From an uncultured Acidobacteriota bacterium (GTDB lineage Bacteria; Acidobacteriota; Thermoanaerobaculia; Gp7-AA8), in the NCBI GenBank assembly GCA_937870635.1, contig CALMZP010000149.1:1-36518 (forward strand): 36,518 bases of DNA. Reading direction: 5' to 3'. The notes under the pieces are model-generated. The model did no database searches and was not told where the DNA came from. It worked only from the letters and a program-made list of their open reading frames with translations. How positions within the stretch are numbered: the stretch's first letter is position 1; each line of letters starts with the position of its first letter. A program made the translations under genes and the position numbers. Below are positions 7,975-16,038 of this stretch, piece after piece.

Positions 7975-9860
7975 AGAAGCTGTTGATGGTTGCCTGCGCG
8001 TTCGCGCTGGCGTGCCAGCAGACGACGAAAGAAATGCCGACGACAACCGATACGACGACAGCCACGACGCCGGTCACCGAGCAGAGGGTATCGGTTCCGC
8101 CGAGCCACTCGTGGTCCAGGCCTGAAGAAGCGGCCGTCGAGCACCTCACCCTCGACCTCGGCGTCGACTTCACGAAGAAGCAGCTGGCGGGGAAGGCCAC
8201 GCTGCGGATCAGGAACAGCGGCAGCGCGAACAAGCTCGTTCTCGATACGCGCGACCTGACGATCAGCCGCGTCACGCGGGACGACGGCACCGCCGCCAAC
8301 TACAGGGTCGGCGACGTTCAGGGGACGTTCGGCGCGCCGCTCGAGATCGATATCACGCCGCAGACGAAGTCGGTGACGATCGAATACGTTTCCAGCCCCA
8401 ACGCTGCTGCGCTGCAATGGCTCGAGCCGCCACAGACGGCCGGGAAGAAGCATCCTTTCCTGCTCTCGCAGTCACAGTCGATCCTCGCCCGCACGTGGGT
8501 TCCGATCCAGGACACGCCGAGCGTCCGGTTCACATACGACGCGACGCTTCGCGTGCCGAAAGAGCTGATGGCGGTGATGAGCGCGAGCAATCCCACCGCG
8601 AAGTCGACCGACGGCGTCTACAAGTTCTCGATGCCGCAACCGATCCCGTCCTACCTCCTGGCGATCTCGGTGGGCGATCTCGCTTTCCGCTCTCTGGGAC
8701 GCAATACCGGCGTTTACGCCGAGCCGTCGGTCGTGGAGAGAGCCGCCAGCGAATTCGCGGACACGCAGAAGATGGTGACAGCGGCCGAAGAGTTGTACGG
8801 GCCGTACCGGTGGGGTCGTTACGACATGCTCGTCCTTCCGCCGAGCTTCCCCTTCGGCGGGATGGAAAATCCCCGGCTCACGTTCCTCACCCCGACGATG
8901 ATCGCCGGCGACCGTTCTCTGGTGTCACTGATCGCCCACGAGCTCGCGCATTCGTGGTCCGGCAACCTGGTCACGAACGCGGCGTGGAACGACTTCTGGC
9001 TCAACGAAGGCTTCACGACGTACATCGAGCGCCGTATCAGCGAGAAGTTGTACGGGAAGGATCACGCGGAGATGCTCTGGACGCTCGGCCTGAAGGAGCT
9101 TCGCGACGATTTCGAGACGCTGCCGGATGCCGACGAACACCTTGTGCTCAACCTGAATGGCCGCGATCCGGACGAGGGGGCGACCCAGGTGCCGTACGAG
9201 AAGGGCGCGCTGTTCCTGCGCCTGATCGAGCAGACGGCCGGCCGCGACAAGTTCGACGCGTTCCTTCGCAAATACTTCGACGATCACGCGTTCCAGACGA
9301 TGACGACGGACCGCTTCATCCAGCTGCTGCGCGAGCGGCTGCTGGTACCGAACAGAATCGACGAGACGGCGCTGCAGATGAGCGCGTGGCTTCATGGTCC
9401 CGGTCTTCCGCCGAACGCGCCGCTCCCGAAATCGGAAGCTTTTGTGACGGTGGAAGCTCAGGCGAAGGCCGCCGCGTCCGGAGCCGCGCCTTCGATGCTG
9501 CAGACGACAGGCTGGACCACTCAGGAATGGCTGCACTTCCTCCACTCGCTGCCGAAGGACATCGGCGCGGAGAAGATGGCGCAGCTCGACCAGCAGTTCG
9601 CGTTCACGAAGAGCGGCAACAACGAGATCCTCGCCGCGTGGCTCGAGCTCGCGGTCGACAACCGCTACGAAGCGGCCTATCCGGCGCTCGAACAGTTCCT
9701 CACGTCGCAGGGCCGCCGCAAGTTCCTCAAGCCGCTCTACACGAAGCTCGCGGCCACGCCCGAGGGGCTGGAGCGCGCGAAACAGATCTACGCGAAGGCG
9801 CGCCCGACCTATCACAGCGTGTCCGTCCAGACGATCGACGAGATATTGAAGTGGCAGTAA
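7971..9860 (+). CDS. M1-family aminopeptidase (leukotriene A4 hydrolase-like), lipoprotein
   Basis: This peptidase has 629 residues. It starts at ATG 7971, overlapping the MoxR stop by 4 bases. The N-terminus MKKLLMVACAFALAC is a lipoprotein signal with lipobox ALAC, followed by a Thr-rich tether, so it is a membrane-anchored periplasmic enzyme. The M1 marks are the substrate-binding motif GGMEN (about 296-300) and the zinc site HELAH (about 323-327) with the distal Glu in WLNEGFTTY. The C-terminal helical part (FLRKYFDDHAFQTMTTDRF, and AWLHGPGLPPNAP) matches the LTA4H/aminopeptidase B branch. It removes N-terminal residues from peptides. Its coupling with MoxR suggests the ATPase works on an envelope process that includes proteolysis, but this link is only positional. 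Confidence 0.92.
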   Translation: MKKLLMVACAFALACQQTTKEMPTTTDTTTATTPVTEQRVSVPPSHSWSRPEEAAVEHLTLDLGVDFTKKQLAGKATLRIRNSGSANKLVLDTRDLTISRVTRDDGTAANYRVGDVQGTFGAPLEIDITPQTKSVTIEYVSSPNAAALQWLEPPQTAGKKHPFLLSQSQSILARTWVPIQDTPSVRFTYDATLRVPKELMAVMSASNPTAKSTDGVYKFSMPQPIPSYLLAISVGDLAFRSLGRNTGVYAEPSVVERAASEFADTQKMVTAAEELYGPYRWGRYDMLVLPPSFPFGGMENPRLTFLTPTMIAGDRSLVSLIAHELAHSWSGNLVTNAAWNDFWLNEGFTTYIERRISEKLYGKDHAEMLWTLGLKELRDDFETLPDADEHLVLNLNGRDPDEGATQVPYEKGALFLRLIEQTAGRDKFDAFLRKYFDDHAFQTMTTDRFIQLLRERLLVPNRIDETALQMSAWLHGPGLPPNAPLPKSEAFVTVEAQAKAAASGAAPSMLQTTGWTTQEWLHFLHSLPKDIGAEKMAQLDQQFAFTKSGNNEILAAWLELAVDNRYEAAYPALEQFLTSQGRRKFLKPLYTKLAATPEGLERAKQIYAKARPTYHSVSVQTIDEILKWQ

Positions 9861-9861
9861 G

Positions 9862-9966
9862 GTAGGAGTGCCATCGATTTTGGATTTTGGATTTTGGATT
9901 TTGGATTGAACACCAGATCTGAAATCCAATCCAAAATCCAAAATCCAAAATCCAAAATCCTCCTAC
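9862..9966. repeat. Heptanucleotide inverted repeat (TGGATTT family)
   Basis: The left arm (9876-9907) is GATTTTG-type heptads, about four and a half copies. The right arm (about 9923-9960) is the complement with one shortened unit. Short outer arms GTAGGAG (9862-9868) and CTCCTAC (9960-9966) add a further pairing. Unlike the copies at 5664 and 20307 it lies between two genes on the same strand (M1 peptidase and the RHH/TPR gene), so it would interrupt or process the operon transcript. Confidence 0.9.
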
Positions 9967-9975
9967 AATCCCTCC

Positions 9976-10398
9976 ATGGTCAAGGTAGCGGCAGAGATAC
10001 CGGGCGAGCTGGCCCGCCAGATCGACCGGATCATTCGCGATGGATGGTTTCCCGATCAGGAGACGGTCGTCCGCGAGGCGCTGAGCCAGTTCGTCGATGC
10101 CAAGTCGTTCCTCGGCGATTCGCCGCGGATGCTGCACCGCTTCGGCGCCGATGCCATGAACGATTCCAAGCCGGAGACGGCGCTGCGGTTCGTGAACCGC
10201 GCGCTGTCGCTGCTCTCCGCCACCGAGATCACGGATTTCGCGCTCTATCAGGCGCTCATTGAGCTGCGGGTACAGGTCCTGCTCATCCTTGGACGGGAGC
10301 CCGACGCGATCACCGCGCTGGAAGAGGCGCAGGAGCGCCTCCCGAACAACCCGACGATCGCCAAGTGGCTCCAGAAGTTGAAAAAGATCGAAGCCTGA
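9976..10398 (+). CDS. Ribbon-helix-helix plus TPR-like small protein
   Basis: This protein has 140 residues from ATG 9976. Residues 1-40 (MVKVAAEIPGELARQIDRII, then DGWFPDQETVVREALSQFV) look like a ribbon-helix-helix DNA-binding unit of the CopG/ParD type. Residues about 60-138 form paired helices with a TPR-like pattern (ALRFVNRALSLL, EPDAITALEEAQERLPNNPTI). It could be a small regulator, or the RHH may serve as a dimerisation unit. No toxin gene adjoins it, so an antitoxin role is unlikely. It is followed after 17 bases by the VWA gene and was probably co-transcribed with it. The fold assignments rest on pattern only. Confidence 0.7.
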   Translation: MVKVAAEIPGELARQIDRIIRDGWFPDQETVVREALSQFVDAKSFLGDSPRMLHRFGADAMNDSKPETALRFVNRALSLLSATEITDFALYQALIELRVQVLLILGREPDAITALEEAQERLPNNPTIAKWLQKLKKIEA

Positions 10399-10415
10399 AC
10401 CCTATTTCCCCGACC

Positions 10416-11510
10416 ATGCGCCACCGCTACGGCTATCTCGACCCGGAGTTGATTCGACAGCTCCTGAGCGAGATGGGCCTGCGCCGGCTGTTCAATCATC
10501 TTCTGCTGCAGGCGGGCGGCGACGTGGAGGAAGCGATGCAGTGGATGCGCGCCCTGCAGGAGCGCGGGCTGATCGCCTCGGATGTCGACCTCGATGAGTT
10601 TTTCGCGCGGCTGATGGCGGAGAACATCATCGGCACCGATGCGAACGGAAACGTCGTGATGGCCGCCGGAGGGGAACGGCAGATCAGGCGCGACGCGCTC
10701 GACGAGATCTTCGGCGGCCTCGACAAGTCCGCGGCCGGTTATCACTCGGTCGCGAAGCCGGGGCAGGGGAGCGAGCGTCTCACGGAGACGCGCCAGTATC
10801 AATTCGGCGACGACCCGATGTCGCTCGATGCCGGCCGGACGCTCCAGAACGCCATGAAGCACAACGATCCGGCAGACGCGATCCGGATCCATGAGGACGA
10901 TCTCGAAGTCTTCGAGACCGAGCACAACTCGAGCTGCGCGACGGTGGTCATGATCGACATCTCGCACTCGATGATTCTCTACGGAGAGGATCGAATCACG
11001 CCGGCCAAGAAAGTCGCGCTGGCGCTGACGGAGCTGATCCTCACGAAGTATCCGAAGGATTCCATCGACGTCCTGCTGTTCGGCGACGATGCCGTCGAGG
11101 TTCCGATCTCGGAGATTCCGTACGTCAAGGTCGGGCCGTTCCACACGAACACGAAGGCGGGCCTGGAGCTGGCGCAGCGGATCCTCCGGCGGCGCAAGCA
11201 CAACAACAAGCAGATCTTCATGATCACCGACGGGAAGCCCTCGGCGTTGACCGAGGGGGGGCAGCTCTACACGAATTCGTTCGGGCTAGACATGAAGATC
11301 GTCAACCGGACTCTGGAAGAGGCTGATCGCTGCCGCCGGGCCGGCATCCCCATCACCACGTTCATGCTGGCGACGGATCCGATGCTCGTGAATTTCGTCG
11401 AGCAGCTGTCGCAGATCAACCGCGGCCGCGCCTTCTACTCCTCTCCCGACCGTCTCGGCGAGTACATCCTCGCGGACTACATCCGCAACCGGCGTAAGTT
11501 CGTGCATTGA
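10416..11510 (+). CDS. VWA-domain protein, probable MoxR partner
   Basis: This protein has 364 residues. I chose ATG 10416 because the frame upstream overlaps the previous gene. The N-terminal 170 residues are helical and charged. The C-terminal VWA domain carries the metal-ion-dependent adhesion site DISHS (D181, S183, S185), a downstream Thr in FHTNTKAG and the Asp in FMITDGKPS. These are the residues that bind Mg2+ and a partner. It ends with ADYIRNRRKFVH and has no signal peptide or membrane span, so it is cytoplasmic. Together with the AAA+ protein at 6382 it makes a MoxR-VWA (ChlI/ChlD-like) pair, in which the VWA protein delivers substrate to the ATPase. In most such pairs the two genes are adjacent; here two genes lie between them. 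Confidence 0.87.
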   Translation: MRHRYGYLDPELIRQLLSEMGLRRLFNHLLLQAGGDVEEAMQWMRALQERGLIASDVDLDEFFARLMAENIIGTDANGNVVMAAGGERQIRRDALDEIFGGLDKSAAGYHSVAKPGQGSERLTETRQYQFGDDPMSLDAGRTLQNAMKHNDPADAIRIHEDDLEVFETEHNSSCATVVMIDISHSMILYGEDRITPAKKVALALTELILTKYPKDSIDVLLFGDDAVEVPISEIPYVKVGPFHTNTKAGLELAQRILRRRKHNNKQIFMITDGKPSALTEGGQLYTNSFGLDMKIVNRTLEEADRCRRAGIPITTFMLATDPMLVNFVEQLSQINRGRAFYSSPDRLGEYILADYIRNRRKFVH

Positions 11511-11551
11511 GAATGGAATCAGGTCTCGGGCGTACTCTGTTCTCCGCCCCG

Positions 11552-13246
11552 ATGCGAATCCTCGTCGCTGTCCTCCTGATCACTGCCACCGCTTCAGCAA
11601 ACGACGTCACCTGGCGCTCGATGCAGTCCGGGTCGACGACCACCCCCATTCACGATCGCGGGATCCGTGGGGAAGGCCAGATCGTGGCGGTGCTCGATAC
11701 CGGCGTGGACTGGACGAGCTGCTATTTCGCCGAGCCCGATGGATCGCGCCCGCCCCTGAACACGGGAACGCCGTCCGGCGGCCTGCAGTGGCAGAACATC
11801 AACCCGTTGCGGCGGAAGATCATCGCCTACAACTTTCTCTATTCGTGCGATCAGTACCCGAGCGCGACCGGTTGTGACAACCCCGCGTTGCCGCAGGACT
11901 ACAACAGCATCACGAACGCCTACGACAATCAAGGTCACGGAACGCATGCCGCGGCGACCGCGGTCGGCGACAAAGGGACGCCGCTCGCGCACGACGAAGG
12001 AGATTCGCTTGCACCGGCGGCGAAGCTGGTCGTGCAGGACGGCGGCGCCGTGTTCGACAGCGCGGGAAGGTTGCTGGGCGACGCCTGTTCGCATCGGCCC
12101 GGCTTCGGATGTCCGGTGAACCTCTATCCGATCCTCGATCAGGCGTACAAGCAGGGTGCGCGGATTCACTCCAACTCGTGGGGCGACCGTCAGGGCACAC
12201 CGCTGGGACTTCCTGCGCCGACCGCGAACTATTCGCAATCAGCGCGCGACGTCGACGCGTTCGTATTCGATCACCCCGACATGCTCGTCGTGTTCAACAC
12301 CGGCAACTTCGGCCGCTCCGACGGAAGCCTCGAGGAGGGGCAGATGTCTCCGGCCAGCTCGCTGTCGGCGCCCGGTGCCGCCAAGAACACGATCCAGGCA
12401 GGCGGTGTGCGCGGATGGGAAGGACAGAGCGACAACCAGGTTGCGAATTACAGCCTGAGCGGACCGACGCGGGACGGGCGCATCAAGCCGGACGTCGTCG
12501 GACCGGCATTCGTGCTCGCTGGTGACGCCCGCGTCTACAGCAAGCAGGAATGCTCGGCCAGTTTCGCGAACGGCACGTCGTGGGCCTCGCCCACCATCGC
12601 GGGTGCGGCGGCCCTGGTGCGGCAGTACTACACCGACGGCTTCTATCTCGGTCAACGCATGACGCCGAGTGCCGCGCTGCTGAAGGCGACGATCATCGCC
12701 GCGGCGCGTCCCGTTCCCTACCGCTCCACGAGATTCAGCCGTTTCGACGCTGAACCCGTTCCTTCGTACGAGCAGGGCTTCGGGTTCCCCGTTCTCGACG
12801 ACGCACTCTCATTCCCCGGCGAGACGCGGAAGCTTCGTGTTTACGACGTGGCTCGCGAGCGCGGCCTGGCGCAGGGTGAGAACTTCACCGTCGCTCTCGA
12901 TGTTCGCGCCGGGACCCCGTTCAAGGCCGTTCTGGTGTGGACGGATCCTCCGGGACGTGCCGTCGGCGTCACCGATACGAGCATGCAGCTCGTGAACGAC
13001 CTCGATCTCCGCGTCGTCTCGCCGTCGGTGACGATGGTCGGCAATCAGCGCCTGACCGGCGGCCAGCCGGACCGCGTGAACAACGTCGAAGGCGTCACGA
13101 TCGATTCTCCGTCGGCCGGCAAGGTCACGGTCACTGTGAGTGCGCCACGAATCGCGGTGGGTCCGCGCCAGGGTTACGCGCTCGTGCTGACGGGCGATTT
13201 CGACGCGGAGACGCCCTCGCGGAGGCGAAGAGCCGTGCGTCGTTGA
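11552..13246 (+). CDS. Secreted S8 subtilisin-like serine protease
   Basis: This protease has 564 residues from ATG 11552, which gives a clean signal peptide MRILVAVLLITATASA. Two in-frame starts lie upstream (TTG 11507, ATG 11513) but would push the signal peptide inward. The catalytic triad is D49 (VAVLDTGVDW), H132 (GHGTHAAA) and S343 (NGTSWASPTIAG). There is an insertion with paired cysteines between Asp and His. Residues after about 430 (KAVLVWTDPPG, VNDLDLRVVSP, GYALVLTG) form a beta-sandwich of the type found after the catalytic domain in Kp-43-like subtilases. It should degrade proteins outside the cell. It lies 41 bases after the VWA gene on the same strand and may share its transcript. 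The stop is followed within 3 bases by a composite inverted repeat. Confidence 0.92.
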   Translation: MRILVAVLLITATASANDVTWRSMQSGSTTTPIHDRGIRGEGQIVAVLDTGVDWTSCYFAEPDGSRPPLNTGTPSGGLQWQNINPLRRKIIAYNFLYSCDQYPSATGCDNPALPQDYNSITNAYDNQGHGTHAAATAVGDKGTPLAHDEGDSLAPAAKLVVQDGGAVFDSAGRLLGDACSHRPGFGCPVNLYPILDQAYKQGARIHSNSWGDRQGTPLGLPAPTANYSQSARDVDAFVFDHPDMLVVFNTGNFGRSDGSLEEGQMSPASSLSAPGAAKNTIQAGGVRGWEGQSDNQVANYSLSGPTRDGRIKPDVVGPAFVLAGDARVYSKQECSASFANGTSWASPTIAGAAALVRQYYTDGFYLGQRMTPSAALLKATIIAAARPVPYRSTRFSRFDAEPVPSYEQGFGFPVLDDALSFPGETRKLRVYDVARERGLAQGENFTVALDVRAGTPFKAVLVWTDPPGRAVGVTDTSMQLVNDLDLRVVSPSVTMVGNQRLTGGQPDRVNNVEGVTIDSPSAGKVTVTVSAPRIAVGPRQGYALVLTGDFDAETPSRRRRAVRR

Positions 13247-13248
13247 TG

Positions 13249-13450
13249 CATCCCGAGCGAAGCGAGGGATCTCCGGTACCACCGGCAGGATGAATCCCGC
13301 CAGCCGAGGATCAGTGGAGCGCGGGCGACCCGCCCGCGCACTTCAGGCGAGCGTGACGACGCGGGCGAGGTCGCCCGCGCTCCAAGGATTTTCGCTCGTG
13401 GGCCGCATCGCCTCGGTGGTACCGGAGATCCCTCGCTTCGCTCGGGATTG
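13249..13450. repeat. Nested composite inverted repeat before serS
   Basis: Outer arms are GCATCCCGAGCGAAGCGAGG with its extension GATCTCCGGTACCACCGG (13249-13286) and the complementary CGGTGGTACCGGAGATCCCT with CGCTTCGCTCGGGAT (13414-13448). Inside them lie two opposed copies of the GCGGGCGA palindrome (13314-13341 and 13361-13385). The structure nearly fills the gap between the subtilase and serS. It could terminate the upstream operon. The outer arm is a separate repeat family from the inner one. Confidence 0.9.
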
Positions 13451-13469
13451 ATCAGTATCATCGCCGGCC

Positions 13470-14738
13470 ATGCTTGGACGTGACTACCTCCGCGAACGCG
13501 CGGACGAATACCGGATCGCACTCAGAAACCGCGGCTCGAAGGTCGATCTCGAGCGCTTTGTCGAAGTCGACGCCGAGCGGCGCCGCATCATCGTTCAGGT
13601 CGAGGCGCTCAAGAATCAGCGCAACGTGGCCTCGCAGGAGATCGCCAGTCTCAAGAAGAACAAGCAGGACGCGTCCTCGCAGATCGAAGCGATGAAACGC
13701 GTCGGCGATGAGATCAGGACCCTCGACGAACGGCTCGGAGCTCTCGAGGAGGAGCTCTCCGGACTCGAACTTGGATTTCCCAACGTGCCTCACTCCAGCG
13801 TGCCCGTCGGCCCCGACGAGTCGGCCAATCGTGTGGAACGCACGTGGGGAGAGAAGCCGAAGTTCTCCTTCCCTCCACGGGCGCACTGGGACATCGGCGA
13901 ACGCCTCGGCATCCTCGATTTCGACCGCGCGGCCAAGATCACCGGCACGCGCTTCGCGATCCTCTACGGAGCGGCCGCGAAACTGAATCGCGCGCTGATG
14001 ATGTTCATGCTCGACCTCCACGCCGACCAGGGCTACACGGAGGTCCTGCCGCCGTTCATCGCGAACTCCGACTCGCTGCGCGCCACGGGCCAGCTGCCGA
14101 AGTTCGGCGAAGACCTCTTCCGGCTGCAGGGGGAGAAGGAGTACTACCTCATCCCCACGGCGGAAGTTCCCGTGACGAATCTTCATCGCGACGAATTCAT
14201 CGATGCGTCGCGGCTGCCGCTCCTCTACACCGCCTACACACCGTGTTTCCGCGCCGAAGCGGGAGCGGCGGGAAAGGACACGCGCGGCCTCATCCGCCAG
14301 CATCAGTTCGAGAAGATCGAGATCGTGAAATTCACGATGCCCGACCAGTCATGGGACGAGCTGGAGAAACTCACCCGCGACGCCGAAGCGATCCTTCAGG
14401 CCCTCGGCCTTCATTACCGCGTGGTGACACTCTCGACCGGCGACATGGGATTTTCTTCCGCGAAGACCTACGACATCGAAGTCTGGCTGCCCGGGCAGGA
14501 CACGTACCGCGAGATCTCTTCCTGCTCGAACTTCGCCGATTTCCAGGCGCGGCGCGCGGGCATCCGCTATCGGACCGCCGACAAGAAGACCGGTTTCGTC
14601 CACACGCTGAACGGGTCGGGACTGCCGCTGGGGCGGACACTGGTGGCTGTGCTGGAGAACTATCAGCAGGCCGACGGGTCGGTCGTGATCCCGGAAGTTC
14701 TCCGGCCTTACATGCGCGGCATGGACCGGATCGGGTAA
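13470..14738 (+). CDS. serS: Seryl-tRNA synthetase
   Basis: This enzyme has 422 residues, the normal bacterial length. It attaches serine to tRNA-Ser (and tRNA-Sec) in the cytoplasm. The N-terminal coiled-coil arm spans about 30-105 (charged heptads such as [20 protein letters not shown]). The class II core carries motif 2 ([20 protein letters not shown] then QFEKIE) and motif 3 ([19 protein letters not shown], then [15 protein letters not shown]). The zone TAEVPVTN that contacts serine is present. ATG 13470 is the natural start and is preceded by the end of a large repeat rather than by a clear Shine-Dalgarno sequence, so its promoter must lie in or close to the repeat. Confidence 0.98.
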   Translation: MLGRDYLRERADEYRIALRNRGSKVDLERFVEVDAERRRIIVQVEALKNQRNVASQEIASLKKNKQDASSQIEAMKRVGDEIRTLDERLGALEEELSGLELGFPNVPHSSVPVGPDESANRVERTWGEKPKFSFPPRAHWDIGERLGILDFDRAAKITGTRFAILYGAAAKLNRALMMFMLDLHADQGYTEVLPPFIANSDSLRATGQLPKFGEDLFRLQGEKEYYLIPTAEVPVTNLHRDEFIDASRLPLLYTAYTPCFRAEAGAAGKDTRGLIRQHQFEKIEIVKFTMPDQSWDELEKLTRDAEAILQALGLHYRVVTLSTGDMGFSSAKTYDIEVWLPGQDTYREISSCSNFADFQARRAGIRYRTADKKTGFVHTLNGSGLPLGRTLVAVLENYQQADGSVVIPEVLRPYMRGMDRIG

Positions 14739-14747
14739 CCGGGCAAA

Positions 14748-14819
14748 GTGGAGCCGCGGGCGATCCCGCCCGCGGATTTTCTACCCCCCGCCCGCGGGCG
14801 AGGTCGCCCGCGGCTCCAC
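14748..14819. repeat. Pair of opposed GCGGGCGA palindromes between convergent genes
   Basis: GTGGAGCCGCGGGCGATCCC (14748 onward, to 14775) and CCCGCGGGCGAGGTCGCCCG running to GGCTCCAC (14791-14819) are inverted copies around a 15-base spacer. They lie between the serS stop (14738) and the stop of the convergent DUF4388-FHA gene (14825). The whole unit can form one long stem, like a paired REP element, and probably ends both transcripts. Confidence 0.9.
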
Positions 14820-14824
14820 ACACC

Positions 14825-16015
14825 TCACGACGACGGCGAGGGCTCGATCACTTCGAATTTCAAATCCGTGGCGCCGAGGCGCAGCAGGTCGCCGTTGCGC
14901 AGCGTGGCGTGAAAGACACGCGTGCCGTTGATCCAGATCCCGTTGCGGCTCTTGAGATCCTCGATTGCGTAGCCGTCCCCTGAACGAAAGATCCGCGCGT
15001 GAAATCCGGAGACGCCCAGGTCGGTGATCTGGATGTTGTTGTCGCGGTGGCGGCCGACCAGGTACTCGGTGTCGGTCAACGAGAACTTCCGCGCGTCGGT
15101 GTCGCTGTCGGCAATGACGAGCTGCGCCATCATTTGTTTCTCGTCGCTGGTGATGAGAAGGCTCGTGTCGTCGCCAACCTCACCGTCGCGCACGGTCGGC
15201 TCGGCGTGAAACACCGGGGCGGTCTGGCGCATCGTGTCATCGGGAGGGCCGCTCCGGCTGGCCAGCCGCGATGCGTCGCCGCTCCTGACGGGTTCGATCA
15301 ACTGGTTCGCTGCGAGGCCGTAGATGATGCGGTAGACGTTCAACTGATCTTCATCCGAATCGCGGACGAGGTCGTCGAGCGTTCGCTGGCCGTTGATCAT
15401 GAAGAGCAGCTTCCATTCATCCTGAGTGAGTGTGATCTTGTCGTCCCGCGGCGACGCAACCACGCGGTAGACCGTCGAACTGTCGGGTAGCAGCTGCAGG
15501 CACTGCTCCCACTCTTCGATACGCCGCGCACCTTCCATGATCAGGTTCGGCAGGTCTACGGTGATCGTGACCGCGTACTCCGGAAGCTCCAGCTCCTCGG
15601 AAAAACTGAACTCGCCCGTGGTCCACACGAAAGCGTCGAAGAGGACCTCCGCGACCTGGATCTTCAGGAAGTCCCGGAGCTGATCTTCCGTGAGCACGCC
15701 TCGCTGCAGCGCGATCTGTCCGAACTGCTGGCCGCCGCGGACGAGCGCGTCGATTGCCTCGAACTGTTCGGGGGTGATCTTCTTCTTGCGCAGGAGGATC
15801 GCGCTCAGGCGAAGCTTCTCCTGGTTCGAGCCCGCGTAAACGACGGCACCGTTCACGAACACCACGGAAGTTCCCCGCCGGCCGCTGGTTTCGCGGGCGA
15901 GGTCGCCCGCGCTCCACAGCGTCAGCGTGCCGCTCTTTCGTCCCATGCTGAGAAGCGTCAGCACGTCGGCCAGCTTGAACGAGCCGAGGCTTCCGTGGAG
16001 AACGGCGTTCGTCAT
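14825..16015 (-). CDS. DUF4388 - FHA domain signalling protein
   Basis: This protein has 396 residues from ATG 16013-16015. The N-terminal DUF4388 (PATAN-like) domain is seen in LADVLTLLSMGRKSGTLTL and VVFVNGAVVYAGSNQEKLR, and is followed by helices with KKKITPEQFEAIDALVRGGQ. The C-terminal FHA domain (about 310-390) has the phosphothreonine pocket residues in YLVGRHRDNNIQITD, GVSGFHARI and KSRNGIWINGTRV. FHA domains bind phosphothreonine, so it is likely a reader of Ser/Thr kinase output; a kinase is at 1-1439. A GCGGGCGA palindrome is inserted in frame, giving WSAGDLAR at 34-41, exactly in the turn between two DUF4388 strands. The frame is open further upstream, but that part is out of frame with the real YeiH gene. 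Confidence 0.88.
   Translation of the reverse strand: MTNAVLHGSLGSFKLADVLTLLSMGRKSGTLTLWSAGDLARETSGRRGTSVVFVNGAVVYAGSNQEKLRLSAILLRKKKITPEQFEAIDALVRGGQQFGQIALQRGVLTEDQLRDFLKIQVAEVLFDAFVWTTGEFSFSEELELPEYAVTITVDLPNLIMEGARRIEEWEQCLQLLPDSSTVYRVVASPRDDKITLTQDEWKLLFMINGQRTLDDLVRDSDEDQLNVYRIIYGLAANQLIEPVRSGDASRLASRSGPPDDTMRQTAPVFHAEPTVRDGEVGDDTSLLITSDEKQMMAQLVIADSDTDARKFSLTDTEYLVGRHRDNNIQITDLGVSGFHARIFRSGDGYAIEDLKSRNGIWINGTRVFHATLRNGDLLRLGATDLKFEVIEPSPSS
15892..15917 (-). repeat. GCGGGCGA palindrome inside the DUF4388-FHA gene
   Basis: Read on the minus strand the element is GTGGAGCGCGGGCGACCTCG then CCCGCG, identical in its core to the copies at 7628 and 31748. It encodes WSAGDLAR between the strands GTLTL and TSVVFVNG. 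Confidence 0.9.
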
Positions 16016-16038
16016 GGCGGTGATCGAGATTCTACCCC

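Noticed and set aside
9976-10398. Antitoxin of a toxin-antitoxin pair
   Set aside because: No toxin-like gene is adjacent and the C-terminal half is TPR-like.
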